From an uncultured Dermabacteraceae bacterium (lineage in GTDB: Bacteria; Actinomycetota; Actinomycetes; Actinomycetales; Dermabacteraceae): DNA of 24,875 nucleotides. The stretch spans positions 1 through 24,875 of the forward strand of contig CAMILZ010000028.1 in NCBI GenBank assembly GCA_946223075.1. Direction: 5' to 3'. Under the pieces are notes generated by a model. The model was not told the DNA's origin and did not search any database. It worked only from the letters and a program-made list of their open reading frames with translations. The translations under genes and the position numbers were made by a program. Shown piece after piece: positions 1 to 8,821 of the stretch. The first letter of the stretch is position 1; each line of letters opens with the position of its first letter.

Positions 1-1
1 C

Positions 2-145
2 GTCGAAGCTCTCACCCGCCTCAAGGACTCCCCCGATGCCTACGCGAAGGCGCAACAGGCGGCACGCGAAGGCGCGACTCGCTACTCCCGCGCCTCGGTC
101 GCTGAGCAGTGGCGGACCTTCTATCGAGCTCAGCTCACGCGCTAG
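2..145 (+). CDS. C-terminal end of a glycosyltransferase (probable GT4 family), 5' part outside window
   Basis: A frame open from the first bases encodes about 47 residues ending in ...SVAEQWRTFYRAQLTR and a TAG stop. The pattern of a short helix, a tyrosine/serine turn, then 'W..FY' is typical of the last helix of GT4-type (GT-B fold) glycosyltransferases, where it packs back onto the N-terminal domain. No catalytic residues are in view, so donor and acceptor cannot be named. It converges on hspR, and the two TAG stop codons share one CTAG palindrome at 142-145, leaving no space for a terminator between the genes. The family call rests on a short tail only. Confidence 0.55.
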   Translation, partial: VEALTRLKDSPDAYAKAQQAAREGATRYSRASVAEQWRTFYRAQLTR

Positions 146-576
146 CGAGTGCCGTCGGGCCGCCACACCACGAGCGCGCCCGCTTGGCGCCGCCTCGGCC
201 TCTGCCCGCGGCGAATCGCCTCGACCTCACCCGTTTGGGAGGTCGCGAAGATGCGACTATCCCGGCGGCGCTGCGCGTCGCGCTCCTCGGTAGCTTCGTC
301 GAGTTCGGCCCTGAGGCGTTCGACCTCATTTTGCAACTCAAGGATGCGTTTGATTCCCGCGAGGTTGATGCCTTCCTCTTGCGAAAGCGCCTGGACTTGC
401 CGCAGCTGCGCGATGTTCCACGCGCTGTAGCGCCTCCCCCGCCCACGGGTGCGCTGGGGTGAAACAATCCCGAGGCGGTCGTACGTGCGCAGGGTCTGCG
501 GGTGCATGCCCGTGAGTTCGGCCGCGACCGAGATGACGAAGACGCCCGCGTGTTCATCGAATCGTGACGGTGCCAT
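142..576 (-). CDS. hspR: HspR, MerR-family heat-shock repressor
   Basis: 144 residues. A MerR winged helix-turn-helix occupies about residues 12-75: FVISVAAELTGMHPQTLRTYDRLGIV, then the wing RGRGRRYS and NLAGIKRIL. A coiled-coil helix follows at about 80-102 (LQNEVERLRAELDEATEERDAQ) and a basic tail that probably folds little. In actinobacteria HspR binds HAIR inverted repeats with DnaK as co-repressor and shuts down the dnaK operon. It is the last gene of the dnaK-grpE-dnaJ-hspR series on this strand, 33 bp after dnaJ, and a strong GAAGGAGGAG ribosome site sits just before the ATG. Identity is firm because MerR fold, size and operon position all agree. Confidence 0.96.
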   Translation of the reverse strand: MAPSRFDEHAGVFVISVAAELTGMHPQTLRTYDRLGIVSPQRTRGRGRRYSAWNIAQLRQVQALSQEEGINLAGIKRILELQNEVERLRAELDEATEERDAQRRRDSRIFATSQTGEVEAIRRGQRPRRRQAGALVVWRPDGTR

Positions 577-609
577 GTCTCCTCCTTCTCGTGGTCGTCG
601 GCTCGGCGT

Positions 610-1617
610 TTATCGGGCGGCGCGCTCCGCGAGATCTGCCCGGGGGTCAAAGTCGGTCGTGGCGTCGGCAAAGTCGCGAAGGGCGTTTCTGGCATCTTCA
701 CTCAGCGTATCGGGCAGCACGATCGCGAGAGTGACGAGCAGGTCTCCCTCGCCCTTCTTCGTGCGTACACCTTTGCCCTTGGCGCGCAGGGTGCGGCCCG
801 AGGGCGTGCCCGCGGGAACCTTCATGGTCACGTGCCCGCCTTCCAGCAGCGGGACGCGCACCTTCGCCCCGAACGCGGCCTCCGCGGGGGTAATGGGGAG
901 GTCTACGCGCAGGTGTGCCCCATCCATGGTGTAAAGCGGGTGGGAAGCGACGTGTGCGGTCAGCATGAGGTCGCCAGGGGTGCCGCCATTTGCCGACGCT
1001 TGCCCTTTACCCCTGAGGCGAATTTTTTGCCCGTCGTGCACGCCCGCGGGAATGCGCGTTGTGATGGTGCGGCCACCAGCGCTGAACGACACCTCGGTGC
1101 CGAGAACGGCGTCGCGAAAGCTCAGCTTCACGCTCGCCGTGATATCTGCACCCTTTTGAGGTGTTTGGCGGCCGAAGCCACCGTTCGGGGAGAATCCGGC
1201 TCGGCCCGCGCCCCTTGCGCCGCCGAAGCCGCCTCCGCCTCCGAACATCCCCATGATGTCTTCGATGTTGACGCCGCCCGCGCCGCCACCGAAGCCCCCG
1301 CCGCCGGTGAAGGCACCGAAGAGATCCTCGAATCCACCACCGGAGGCACCGCCGGGGCCCGAGGAAAAGCGCGCGCCGCCCGCGCCCATCGCTCGGATCG
1401 CGTCGTATTGCTTGCGCTGCTCAGCGTCGTTCAGGATCGAGTAGGCCTCGCCTACTTCCTTGAAGCGCTCTTCTGCTTTGGCATCCCCGGGATGCCTGTC
1501 CGGATGCAGCTCCTTCGCCTTCTTGCGATAGGCCTTCTTGATCTCTGCTGCGGAGGCGTCCTGGGAGACGCCGAGGATCTTATAGAAATCCTTGCTCAGC
1601 CATTCTTGCTGGCTCAT
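610..1617 (-). CDS. dnaJ: DnaJ-type co-chaperone lacking the zinc-finger domain
   Basis: 335 residues. The J domain covers about residues 9-75 with the HPD tripeptide at 38-40, which stimulates DnaK ATPase. A Gly/Phe-rich linker with runs of glycine spans about 78-150. Two beta-rich substrate-binding C-terminal domains follow from about 155 (GADITASVKLSFRDAVLGTEV) to the end. No CxxCxGxG repeats are present between linker and C-terminal domain, so this is a type II (CbpA/DnaJ-like) protein rather than a classical type I DnaJ, although it sits in the dnaK operon. The ATG is preceded by GAGGAG. It lies between grpE (139 bp hairpin-rich gap) and hspR. Another dnaJ copy, with zinc finger, may exist elsewhere; that cannot be seen here. 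Confidence 0.95.
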   Translation of the reverse strand: MSQQEWLSKDFYKILGVSQDASAAEIKKAYRKKAKELHPDRHPGDAKAEERFKEVGEAYSILNDAEQRKQYDAIRAMGAGGARFSSGPGGASGGGFEDLFGAFTGGGGFGGGAGGVNIEDIMGMFGGGGGFGGARGAGRAGFSPNGGFGRQTPQKGADITASVKLSFRDAVLGTEVSFSAGGRTITTRIPAGVHDGQKIRLRGKGQASANGGTPGDLMLTAHVASHPLYTMDGAHLRVDLPITPAEAAFGAKVRVPLLEGGHVTMKVPAGTPSGRTLRAKGKGVRTKKGEGDLLVTLAIVLPDTLSEDARNALRDFADATTDFDPRADLAERAAR

Positions 1618-1650
1618 GGTGTCTCCTCGTGAAAAGTCGTGATCGATGGA

Positions 1651-1684
1651 GCGAGGCGGCGGGTTGGTGTTCCCGCCGCCTCGC
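1651..1684 (-). other. Perfect 13-bp stem hairpin in the grpE-dnaJ gap
   Basis: Bases 1651-1663 and 1672-1684 are perfect reverse complements (GCGAGGCGGCGGG arm) around an 8-nt loop. The element lies about 34 nt upstream of the dnaJ ATG in the transcript of the minus-strand operon. It has no U-tract after it, so it is a poor intrinsic terminator. It is better read as an mRNA-processing, stability or partial-attenuation structure setting dnaJ/hspR output relative to dnaK/grpE. The structure is seen directly; the role is inferred. Confidence 0.7.
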
Positions 1685-1695
1685 GGTGTGAAGGG

Positions 1696-1748
1696 AAGCG
1701 TCGGACTTCCTCACGCACCCGGGTGGGCACGCTTTGGGGCCGACGCTT
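1696..1748. repeat. Inverted repeat with AAGCGTCGG arms
   Basis: AAGCGTCGG at 1696-1704 is matched by CCGACGCTT at 1740-1748, giving 9-bp perfect arms around 35 bases. The right arm begins 9 bases from the grpE stop codon, and the spacer itself contains the palindrome CACCCGGGTG. Together with the neighbouring hairpin it fills the grpE-dnaJ gap. The arm sequence belongs to a motif that recurs elsewhere in the window. Confidence 0.55.
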
Positions 1749-1756
1749 GCCTCGCG

Positions 1757-2338
1757 TTAATTCGGGCCGACGGTTCCCACGCGTGCCGGGCGCAGGACGC
1801 GCTCACCCATCATGTAGCCGGGCTGCATGATGACGTCGAGGCTCGTCGTCTCGGCCTCCTCGCTGCTCGAGTGCATGAGCGCATCGTGCTTCTCGGGGTC
1901 GAATTCCTCGCCTTTCGCGCCGAAGCGCGTGAGCCCGTGTGCACTGAGTGCTTCCTCGAGCTTCGTCGTGATCGACGCGAACGGCGTGCCCTCGGCAATA
2001 TCGCCGTGTTGGCGGGCAAGCTCGATGTCGTCGAGCACGCTCAGAAGCGAGGTGAGAACCTTCGCGACAGCCTGCTGCTGCCCCACGACGGCGCTCTGTT
2101 CGATGCGCCTACGTGAGTTCACGTATTCGGCCTGGTCGCGCTTGAGCTGCTCTTCGAGTTCGGTGACCTTGGCCTTGAGAGCTTCCGTCTCGGCAACGGC
2201 ACCGTCGTAGAGGGCTCCCGCTTCGGCGGAGAGGTCGTCGACCTCTTCGCCATGTGCGGTTGCCTCGGTGTTCTCGGTGTTGTCCGTCGCGGGCGCCGGA
2301 GTTTCCTCCGGTGCGCCGCCATCGTGCTGCTCGTTCAT
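1757..2338 (-). CDS. grpE: GrpE nucleotide-exchange factor
   Basis: 193 residues from the chosen ATG (MNEQHDGGAPEE). An acidic, disordered N-terminus of about 40 residues is followed by a long coiled coil (about 40-85, ending ...RDQAEYVNSRRRIEQ) and the compact beta domain (DIELARQHGDIAEGTPFASI...GEEFDPEKHDALMH...VIMQPGYMMGERVLRPARVGT). GrpE releases ADP from DnaK. The ATG at 2338 was chosen because GGCGAGGAG lies 6 nt before it. An in-frame GTG at 2407, overlapping the dnaK stop as GTGA, would add 23 residues and couple translation to dnaK, and it cannot be excluded. It lies immediately after dnaK. Confidence 0.95.
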   Translation of the reverse strand: MNEQHDGGAPEETPAPATDNTENTEATAHGEEVDDLSAEAGALYDGAVAETEALKAKVTELEEQLKRDQAEYVNSRRRIEQSAVVGQQQAVAKVLTSLLSVLDDIELARQHGDIAEGTPFASITTKLEEALSAHGLTRFGAKGEEFDPEKHDALMHSSSEEAETTSLDVIMQPGYMMGERVLRPARVGTVGPN

Positions 2339-2403
2339 GTCTGGCTCCTCGCCTTTCGTGGACGTGCGCTTGTCGGTGAACGTGAACGGTTTGTCGCTCT
2401 CGT

Positions 2404-4266
<1,863 letters not shown>

Positions 4267-4376
4267 AAGTGTTCTCCTTCCGCGCATGCGGCCGAGTAGA
4301 TTTTTCGGTGGCCGCATCGCTATCAACATGTCTGTTGCTCACGAACGCGACTAGTCAACGCACCCCGTTGCCGGGT

Positions 4377-4382
4377 TGTCAA
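4377..4382 (-). promoter_or_regulatory. Candidate -35 box upstream of dnaK
   Basis: Read on the minus strand this is TTGACA, a perfect -35 hexamer, about 110 bp before the dnaK ATG and 16 bp downstream of the HAIR-like repeat. The matching -10 is poor (TTGACT at 18-bp spacing), so the exact promoter is uncertain. Confidence 0.35.
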
Positions 4383-4398
4383 TCGACGTGTCACTGAA

Positions 4399-4419
4399 CT
4401 TGAGTTCACTAGGCTCAAC
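4399..4419 (-). promoter_or_regulatory. HAIR-like HspR operator
   Basis: CTTGAGT-N7-GCTCAAC at this position matches the known HspR inverted repeat CTTGAGT-N7-ACTCAAG in all 7 bases of one arm and 5 of 7 in the other. An additional TTGAG half-site at 4425-4429 forms CTCAA-N6-TTGAG with the second arm, so more than one HspR dimer may bind. Located about 130 bp upstream of dnaK, in the dnaK/ogt divergent region. HspR is encoded at the end of the same operon. Confidence 0.75.
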
Positions 4420-4452
4420 TCTCATTGAGGAGCGGTTATTCCATCGCGCCTC

Positions 4453-4474
4453 AAATGTGCCGCACGCCACATTT
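4453..4474. repeat. Inverted repeat AAATGTG-N8-CACATTT in the dnaK/ogt divergent region
   Basis: Arms at 4453-4459 and 4468-4474 are perfect 7-bp complements. Within the 317 bp between dnaK and ogt it lies on the ogt side, together with a 12-bp perfect palindrome GGCACGCGTGCC at 4516-4527. Both have operator-like geometry. No regulator is identified. The remainder of this gap holds the HAIR-like element and no further gene that I can support. Confidence 0.4.
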
Positions 4475-4583
4475 CTCGCGTTTTCGTGGGTGCCTGCGCT
4501 ATGACGCACCTCCAAGGCACGCGTGCCAGAATCGAACGCGTTGGAGCTCCACCAGCACCCTCGAGCCACGGAAAGAAGCGGTC

Positions 4584-5135
4584 ATGCCCACACACTGCGC
4601 CGACCCCCTCTCGCTCGAATTCGCCGAAACCCCTTCGCCCCTAGGCACACTTCTCTTCGCGGCAACGTCACGGGGGATCGTGCGCATCGTCTTCGAAAGT
4701 GACGACCTCGACGCCATGAAGGCCCTTACCGAAGCGCAGCTACGCAAATCCTGGCCGCTCACAGCGCAAGAGAAGCCTCTCGATCCTCGCGACGTGCTGA
4801 ACAACGCAAAAAATGAGGTCCTCGGCTTTCTCGAAGGTGACCGTCGGACCTTCACGCTCTCTCTTGACCGTTCCCTCTCCCAGGGATTTCGCCTGAGCGT
4901 GCACGAGGCGATCGAGCTGATCGGTTTCGGCGAGAGGCAAAGCTACGCGTGGGTCGCTGAGCGTGCCGGCAACGCGAAGGCCGTGCGCGCGGTGGGCACG
5001 GCGTGCGGCATGAACCCCCTCCCGATCGTGGTGCCGTGCCACAGGGTCGTGAAGTCCGACGGCAGCCTGGGCGGCTATAGCGGCGGAATTGAGAAGAAGC
5101 GATTCTTGCTCGCGCTCGAGGAGGGCGACGCTTGA
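4584..5135 (+). CDS. ogt: Methylated-DNA--[protein]-cysteine S-methyltransferase (Ogt/MGMT type)
   Basis: 183 residues. The C-terminal domain carries the suicide active site PCHRV at residues 151-155 (acceptor Cys152), preceded by the DNA-binding HTH region SYAWVAERAGNAKAVRAVGTACGMNPLPIVV and followed by GSLGGYSGGIEKKRFLLALE. It transfers O6-alkyl groups from guanine to its own cysteine in one irreversible turnover. The N-terminal domain is present, but no Ada methyl-phosphotriester Cys cluster, so it is stand-alone repair and not an Ada regulator. The ATG at 4584 (MPTHCADP) was chosen because upstream residues look unlike the family; the ribosome site (AGAAG) is weak. Divergent from dnaK and convergent with the ABC operon. 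Confidence 0.92.
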   Translation: MPTHCADPLSLEFAETPSPLGTLLFAATSRGIVRIVFESDDLDAMKALTEAQLRKSWPLTAQEKPLDPRDVLNNAKNEVLGFLEGDRRTFTLSLDRSLSQGFRLSVHEAIELIGFGERQSYAWVAERAGNAKAVRAVGTACGMNPLPIVVPCHRVVKSDGSLGGYSGGIEKKRFLLALEEGDA

Positions 5136-5204
5136 AGCACACCTCGACGCGAGGTCGGCAACCGTCGGACTTCCTCGTTCCACTCTGCCGGCATTGCCGG
5201 TGAG

Positions 5205-5993
5205 TTATACCGAGCCCACGACGTTGACGAATCGCCTCAGTCGCTCATCCTTCGAGTCAAAGAAATCATCGGGCTCGCCATTGAAGAGGATCTTGCCGTC
5301 CTCGAGGAAAACAACGCGGTCGGCGACGCGGCGCGCGAAATGAAGCGAGTGAGTCACGACCACGAGGGTGCGATCCTCGCTCGCGAGAGACGAGAGCACC
5401 GCGATGACCTCGGCTGCCAGTTCGGGATCGAGCGCGGAGGTCGGTTCATCGAACAGGAGGTAATCGGGACTCAGCGCGAGTGCGCGAGCGATCGCGACAC
5501 GTTGCTGCTGGCCTCCCGAGAGCCGCGAAGGGTAGGCATCCACCTTCTCCGAAAGTCCCACTCGCGTGAGCGCCGTCATACCGAGCTCTCGAGCCTCAGC
5601 CTTCGCCACGCCACGGGACTTCACCGGCGCAAGCGTCACGTTCTCAAGAGCCGTGAGGTGAGGGAACAGGTTGAACTGCTGGAACACCATGGTCGAATGA
5701 CGCCTGATCTCGCGGATCTTCCGCTCAGCGAGTTTGCGGCTCACGTCGATCGGGCCGGACCCGAAATCGAGTGTGCCCTCGTCGGGCTTTTCGAGCAGGT
5801 TAATCGAACGAAGAAGCGTCGATTTGCCCGAGCCCGAGGGGCCGAGGAGAACGGTGGTCTTGCCGGGCTCAATATCGAGATCAACGTGGTCGAGTGCGGT
5901 CAGGGCACCGAACCGCTTCGTGATCGACCGCAGCTTGAGAGGCTCGCGAGCGGCGCGCGCCTCGAGACTCGTGGGGTTTTCAATCGCGCTCAA
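5205..5993 (-). CDS. Polar amino-acid ABC importer, ATP-binding subunit
   Basis: 262 residues. Walker A GPSGSGKST at 51-59, Q-loop glutamine near 105 (VFQQFNLFPHLT), signature LSGGQQQR at 158-165, Walker B LLFDEPTSALD at 179-189 and switch His near 215. The FQQFNLFPHLTALENVTLAP stretch is characteristic of the GlnQ/TcyC (polar amino-acid) subfamily. Last gene of the four-gene operon, overlapping the permease by 14 bp, so translation is probably coupled. The 70 bp between it and the convergent ogt hold small hairpins but no clear U-tract terminator. Linkage to the cystathionine enzyme suggests cystine, cysteine or methionine as substrate; this is inferred. Confidence 0.93.
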   Translation of the reverse strand: MSAIENPTSLEARAAREPLKLRSITKRFGALTALDHVDLDIEPGKTTVLLGPSGSGKSTLLRSINLLEKPDEGTLDFGSGPIDVSRKLAERKIREIRRHSTMVFQQFNLFPHLTALENVTLAPVKSRGVAKAEARELGMTALTRVGLSEKVDAYPSRLSGGQQQRVAIARALALSPDYLLFDEPTSALDPELAAEVIAVLSSLASEDRTLVVVTHSLHFARRVADRVVFLEDGKILFNGEPDDFFDSKDERLRRFVNVVGSV

Positions 5994-6666
5994 CGTACAC
6001 GCTCGCTTTCTTCTCGAGCCAGGCCTGGAGAAGGCTCAGCACAGAGACGAGGGCCAGGTAAATCGCGGCCACAAGGATATAGAGGTAGAACGGCTCGAAT
6101 GTCGCTGCGGCACGCTGCTGCGCGACCATGAACATGTCGAGCAAGGTGATGGTCGAGACGAGACTCGTACCCTTCACAAGATCGATGAAATCGTTGCTGA
6201 GAGGCGGAAGCGCGATCCGGAATGCTTGCGGGGCGATGACCTTGAAGAAGGTTGTGCGGCGGTCAAGATCGAGAGTCGCAGCCGCCTCGTACTGGCCGCG
6301 CGGAATCGAAAGGATTGACGCACGCACGGCCTCGGAAGCATACGCACCGCAATTCAGGGCAAGGGTTCCGACGGCTGCCGTCCACGGGTCGAGCACGAGG
6401 GCAGGAAAGAGCTTCGGGAGCCCGTAAAAGACAATGAAGAGCTGCACGAGCAGGGGCGTTCCGCGAAACACCCACACGTAGAACCATGCGATCGCCTTGA
6501 GCGGGCGGAATCGCGAGAGCCTCGCGCTCGCCGCAAGAACGGCGAGCACGAGTGAGATCGCGAAGGCGATGAGTGAGAGCGGGATCGTGACCTTGAGGGT
6601 CGCAAGAAGCATGGGGCCGAAGGCGCCCGACCACACTTCTACCGCTCGTGAAAGATCGAAATTCAC
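5980..6666 (-). CDS. Polar amino-acid ABC importer, permease subunit
   Basis: 228 residues with about five hydrophobic segments. The His/Glu/Gln-permease N-terminal signature is visible (GPMLLATLKVTIPLSLIAF, then FRGTPLLVQLFIVFYGLP). The EAA loop that contacts the ATPase reads EAAATLDLDRRTTFFKVIAPQAFRIALPPLSNDFIDLVKGTSL. It presumably works as a homodimer, since only one permease gene is present. Starts 22 bp after the binding-protein gene with GGAGACTCCCCTG-like spacing before the ATG. Confidence 0.93.
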   Translation of the reverse strand: MNFDLSRAVEVWSGAFGPMLLATLKVTIPLSLIAFAISLVLAVLAASARLSRFRPLKAIAWFYVWVFRGTPLLVQLFIVFYGLPKLFPALVLDPWTAAVGTLALNCGAYASEAVRASILSIPRGQYEAAATLDLDRRTTFFKVIAPQAFRIALPPLSNDFIDLVKGTSLVSTITLLDMFMVAQQRAAATFEPFYLYILVAAIYLALVSVLSLLQAWLEKKASVYVERD

Positions 6667-6687
6667 AGGGGAGTCTCCGTGAGGCGA

Positions 6688-7485
6688 TTACTGCTTGGGC
6701 GTGAGATCGAGGCCGAGCCACTCCTTGTCAATCTTTGCGATTGTGCCGTCCTCAAGAAGCTCTGTGATCGCCTTATTGATCTCTTCGGTAAGAGGGCTTC
6801 CCTTCTTGAGGGCGCCCACGATGAGGACCTCGGTCTCGAGTTTTTCCTCGAGTACCTTGATGGGTGCGTCAGGGTGTTCTTCAAGGTAGGTATCGAACGC
6901 GACCACCTCGTTCGCGGTCACATCAGCACGGCCCGTCGCAATGAGCTCGATCGACTCAGCAAAACCCGGCGAGGCCACGATCTCTGCCCCCGACTCGCGC
7001 ATGATTTCCGCCCAGTTCGAGGTCGTGGTTTGAGCGGCGCGCTTTCCGGAGACGTCGTCAAGAGAGGTGATCTCCGAATCGGCGGGCACCCCGAGGCGCC
7101 CCTGGGCCTGCGCATAGGGAATCGTCAGGTCGAAAGCTTTCTCGCGTTCATCGGTCTTGGCAACATTGTTGATGACGATGTCGTATTGACCGGAGTCGAG
7201 CCCGGCGAGCAGGCCGTCCCACTTCGCCTCCACGTACGTGGTCTTCTTCCCGAGCTTCTCGGCAACCGCTTCGATAATGTCAATCTCGAAGCCCACGAGC
7301 TTGCCCGACTCGTCATGGAAGTTGTAGGGCTTGTACACCCCTTCGACGCCGACCTTGAGCACGCCGTCGCCGCCGGTGGAATCGGAACCGCTTGCGCCGG
7401 AGTTCCCGCACGCCGCAAGCGCGAGGGCAGCGGCCGAGATGCCGGAGGTCGCGAGGATTGAGCGACGTGAAAGAAAACGAGACAT
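6688..7485 (-). CDS. Amino-acid ABC importer solute-binding lipoprotein (possible Tat substrate)
   Basis: 265 residues beginning MSRFLSRRSILATSG. A lipobox (LALAAC) puts the lipidated cysteine at residue 26, and the serine-twin-arginine run SRRSIL just before the hydrophobic stretch resembles a Tat motif. The mature part is a type II periplasmic-binding fold for amino acids: VLKVGVEGVYKPYNFHDESGKLVGFEIDI near its N-terminus, later KWDGLLAGLDSGQYDIVIN and YAQAQGRLGV. Such proteins bind a polar amino acid through a conserved Arg/Asp pair. Start at 7485 chosen for AAGGAGT upstream; an extension of 38 residues has no signal-peptide logic. Placed 43 bp after the cystathionine enzyme gene. Confidence 0.92.
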   Translation of the reverse strand: MSRFLSRRSILATSGISAAALALAACGNSGASGSDSTGGDGVLKVGVEGVYKPYNFHDESGKLVGFEIDIIEAVAEKLGKKTTYVEAKWDGLLAGLDSGQYDIVINNVAKTDEREKAFDLTIPYAQAQGRLGVPADSEITSLDDVSGKRAAQTTTSNWAEIMRESGAEIVASPGFAESIELIATGRADVTANEVVAFDTYLEEHPDAPIKVLEEKLETEVLIVGALKKGSPLTEEINKAITELLEDGTIAKIDKEWLGLDLTPKQ

Positions 7486-7528
7486 GTGTACTCCTTGGTG
7501 ACGTGCGGGTGAAGAGATTTGTGAAGGG

Positions 7529-8665
7529 TTAGTTCTGTGCGGCCTTAAGCGCCTGCTCGAAATCGGCGAGAATGTCGTCGATGTTTTCGATCCCCACACT
7601 GAAGCGCACGAGAGTATCCGTGATGCCGGCGCGTTCGCGCGCGGCCTGCGTCATGCCGTCGTGGCTCATCGTCGCGGGAATCGACATGAGGGATTCGACT
7701 CCGCCAAGGCTCACCGCGAAGGAGGGAATCTCAAGCGCGTGGAGGAACGTCTTGAGGTCGTAACCCTCGGCGAGCTCGAAGGAGAAAACTGCACCGATAC
7801 CCGCGGCCTGGCGCTCGTGGATTTCACGCTCATGCTCGCTGAAGGACCCGGCTGAGAGCACGGTCGCGATGCCGGGATGTTCCCGCAGGTGGGCAACGAG
7901 CTTCTCGGCATTCTCCTGCTGGCGGGTGATGCGCAGCGGAAGAGTTTTGATCGCCTGGAGAAGACGGATCGAGGTGAAAGGCTCGAGAACTCCGCCGAAG
8001 ACCTTCTGACTCAGCCGAACATTCTCGGCGAGGTCGTCATCATTCGTGGTCACGGCACCCGCAAGAAGGTCACTGTGTCCGCCGAGGAACTTCGTCGCGG
8101 ACTGCACGACGAGGTCGGCACCCATGTCGAGGGGGCGTTGAAGCACCGCGGTCATGAAGGTGTTGTCGATAACGAGGAGAGCGCCGTGCTCGTGGGCGAG
8201 CTTCGCGAGGCGCTCGATATCGACGACTCGCAGCGTGGGATTGCCGGGGGTCTCCACGAAAATCATGCGGGTCTTTTCGCTGAGGTCCGCGCTCGTAATC
8301 GAGCCGAGGTCGTCGAAGAAGGTGCCGGTGAGACCTGCGCGCGGGAAGATCTTTTCGACGTAGCGGAAGGTGCCGCCGTAGACATTCGAGGAGAAAAGAA
8401 CCTCGTCACCAGGGCTCAAAAGACTAAAGACCGAGCTCACCGCCGCCATTCCAGTGGCGAACGCAAACCCATGCTTCGCCTCCTCGAGGTTGGCGATCAC
8501 GGCCTCGAGGTCGCCGCGAGAGGGGTTTGAGCCGCGCTGGTAGGCAAAATCGCCGCTTTCCGTGTCGATGTCGAGCTCGAAGGTTGAGGAAAGGTGGACG
8601 GGCGGAACAACCGCCCCGAATTCGCTCGTGCGCGGCGCGAGAATGGCGCGGGTATCGATATGCAT
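7529..8665 (-). CDS. Cystathionine gamma-synthase/lyase family PLP enzyme
   Basis: 378 residues. PLP-binding lysine is K192 in SATKFLGGHSDL, with YQRGSNPSR (phosphate contact from the neighbouring subunit), FATGMAAVSS and VETPGNPTLRVVDI all present. This family does cystathionine gamma-synthase (MetB), gamma-lyase or beta-lyase (MetC) chemistry, and sequence alone does not separate them reliably here. It is the first gene of an operon with an amino-acid importer, which favours a role in sulfur amino-acid interconversion. The ATG at 8665 has GAGGAG upstream; a 14-residue extension is not supported. A -10 box and an inverted repeat lie upstream. Confidence 0.92.
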   Translation of the reverse strand: MHIDTRAILAPRTSEFGAVVPPVHLSSTFELDIDTESGDFAYQRGSNPSRGDLEAVIANLEEAKHGFAFATGMAAVSSVFSLLSPGDEVLFSSNVYGGTFRYVEKIFPRAGLTGTFFDDLGSITSADLSEKTRMIFVETPGNPTLRVVDIERLAKLAHEHGALLVIDNTFMTAVLQRPLDMGADLVVQSATKFLGGHSDLLAGAVTTNDDDLAENVRLSQKVFGGVLEPFTSIRLLQAIKTLPLRITRQQENAEKLVAHLREHPGIATVLSAGSFSEHEREIHERQAAGIGAVFSFELAEGYDLKTFLHALEIPSFAVSLGGVESLMSIPATMSHDGMTQAARERAGITDTLVRFSVGIENIDDILADFEQALKAAQN

Positions 8666-8721
8666 GTCTCTCCTCAATCGTGTCGTTACACCGTTCTTCG
8701 AGGCCATCCGCGCTAACTAAC

Positions 8722-8752
8722 GCTTATGCACCCCATAAGCTCTTCCATAGTA
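8722..8752 (-). promoter_or_regulatory. Probable promoter -10 and operator of the metB-type operon
   Basis: On the minus strand TACTAT (8752-8747) is a good actinobacterial -10 hexamer. Directly downstream, where transcription would start, lies the perfect inverted repeat GCTTATG-N5-CATAAGC (8722-8740). A repressor bound there would block initiation; alternatively the repeat is a short leader hairpin. The leader to the ATG would be about 75 nt. No SAM riboswitch was recognised in it. Confidence 0.5.
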
Positions 8753-8821
8753 GGGGTTTTCGGCGGAGAAAACCAAAAGGTGTGACGCACTATGACGCTC
8801 CAAAAGTCGCAATCCCCCTCA

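Noticed and set aside
4267..4329. 21-residue N-terminal extension of DnaK
   Set aside because: The family starts near xxAVGIDLGTTNS, and GAAGGAG is well placed for the ATG at 4266.
5136..5204. Terminator between ogt and the amino-acid transporter operon
   Set aside because: Small hairpins (for example CCGGCA-T-TGCCGG at 5188-5200) are present, but no U-tract on either strand, so I do not call a terminator.
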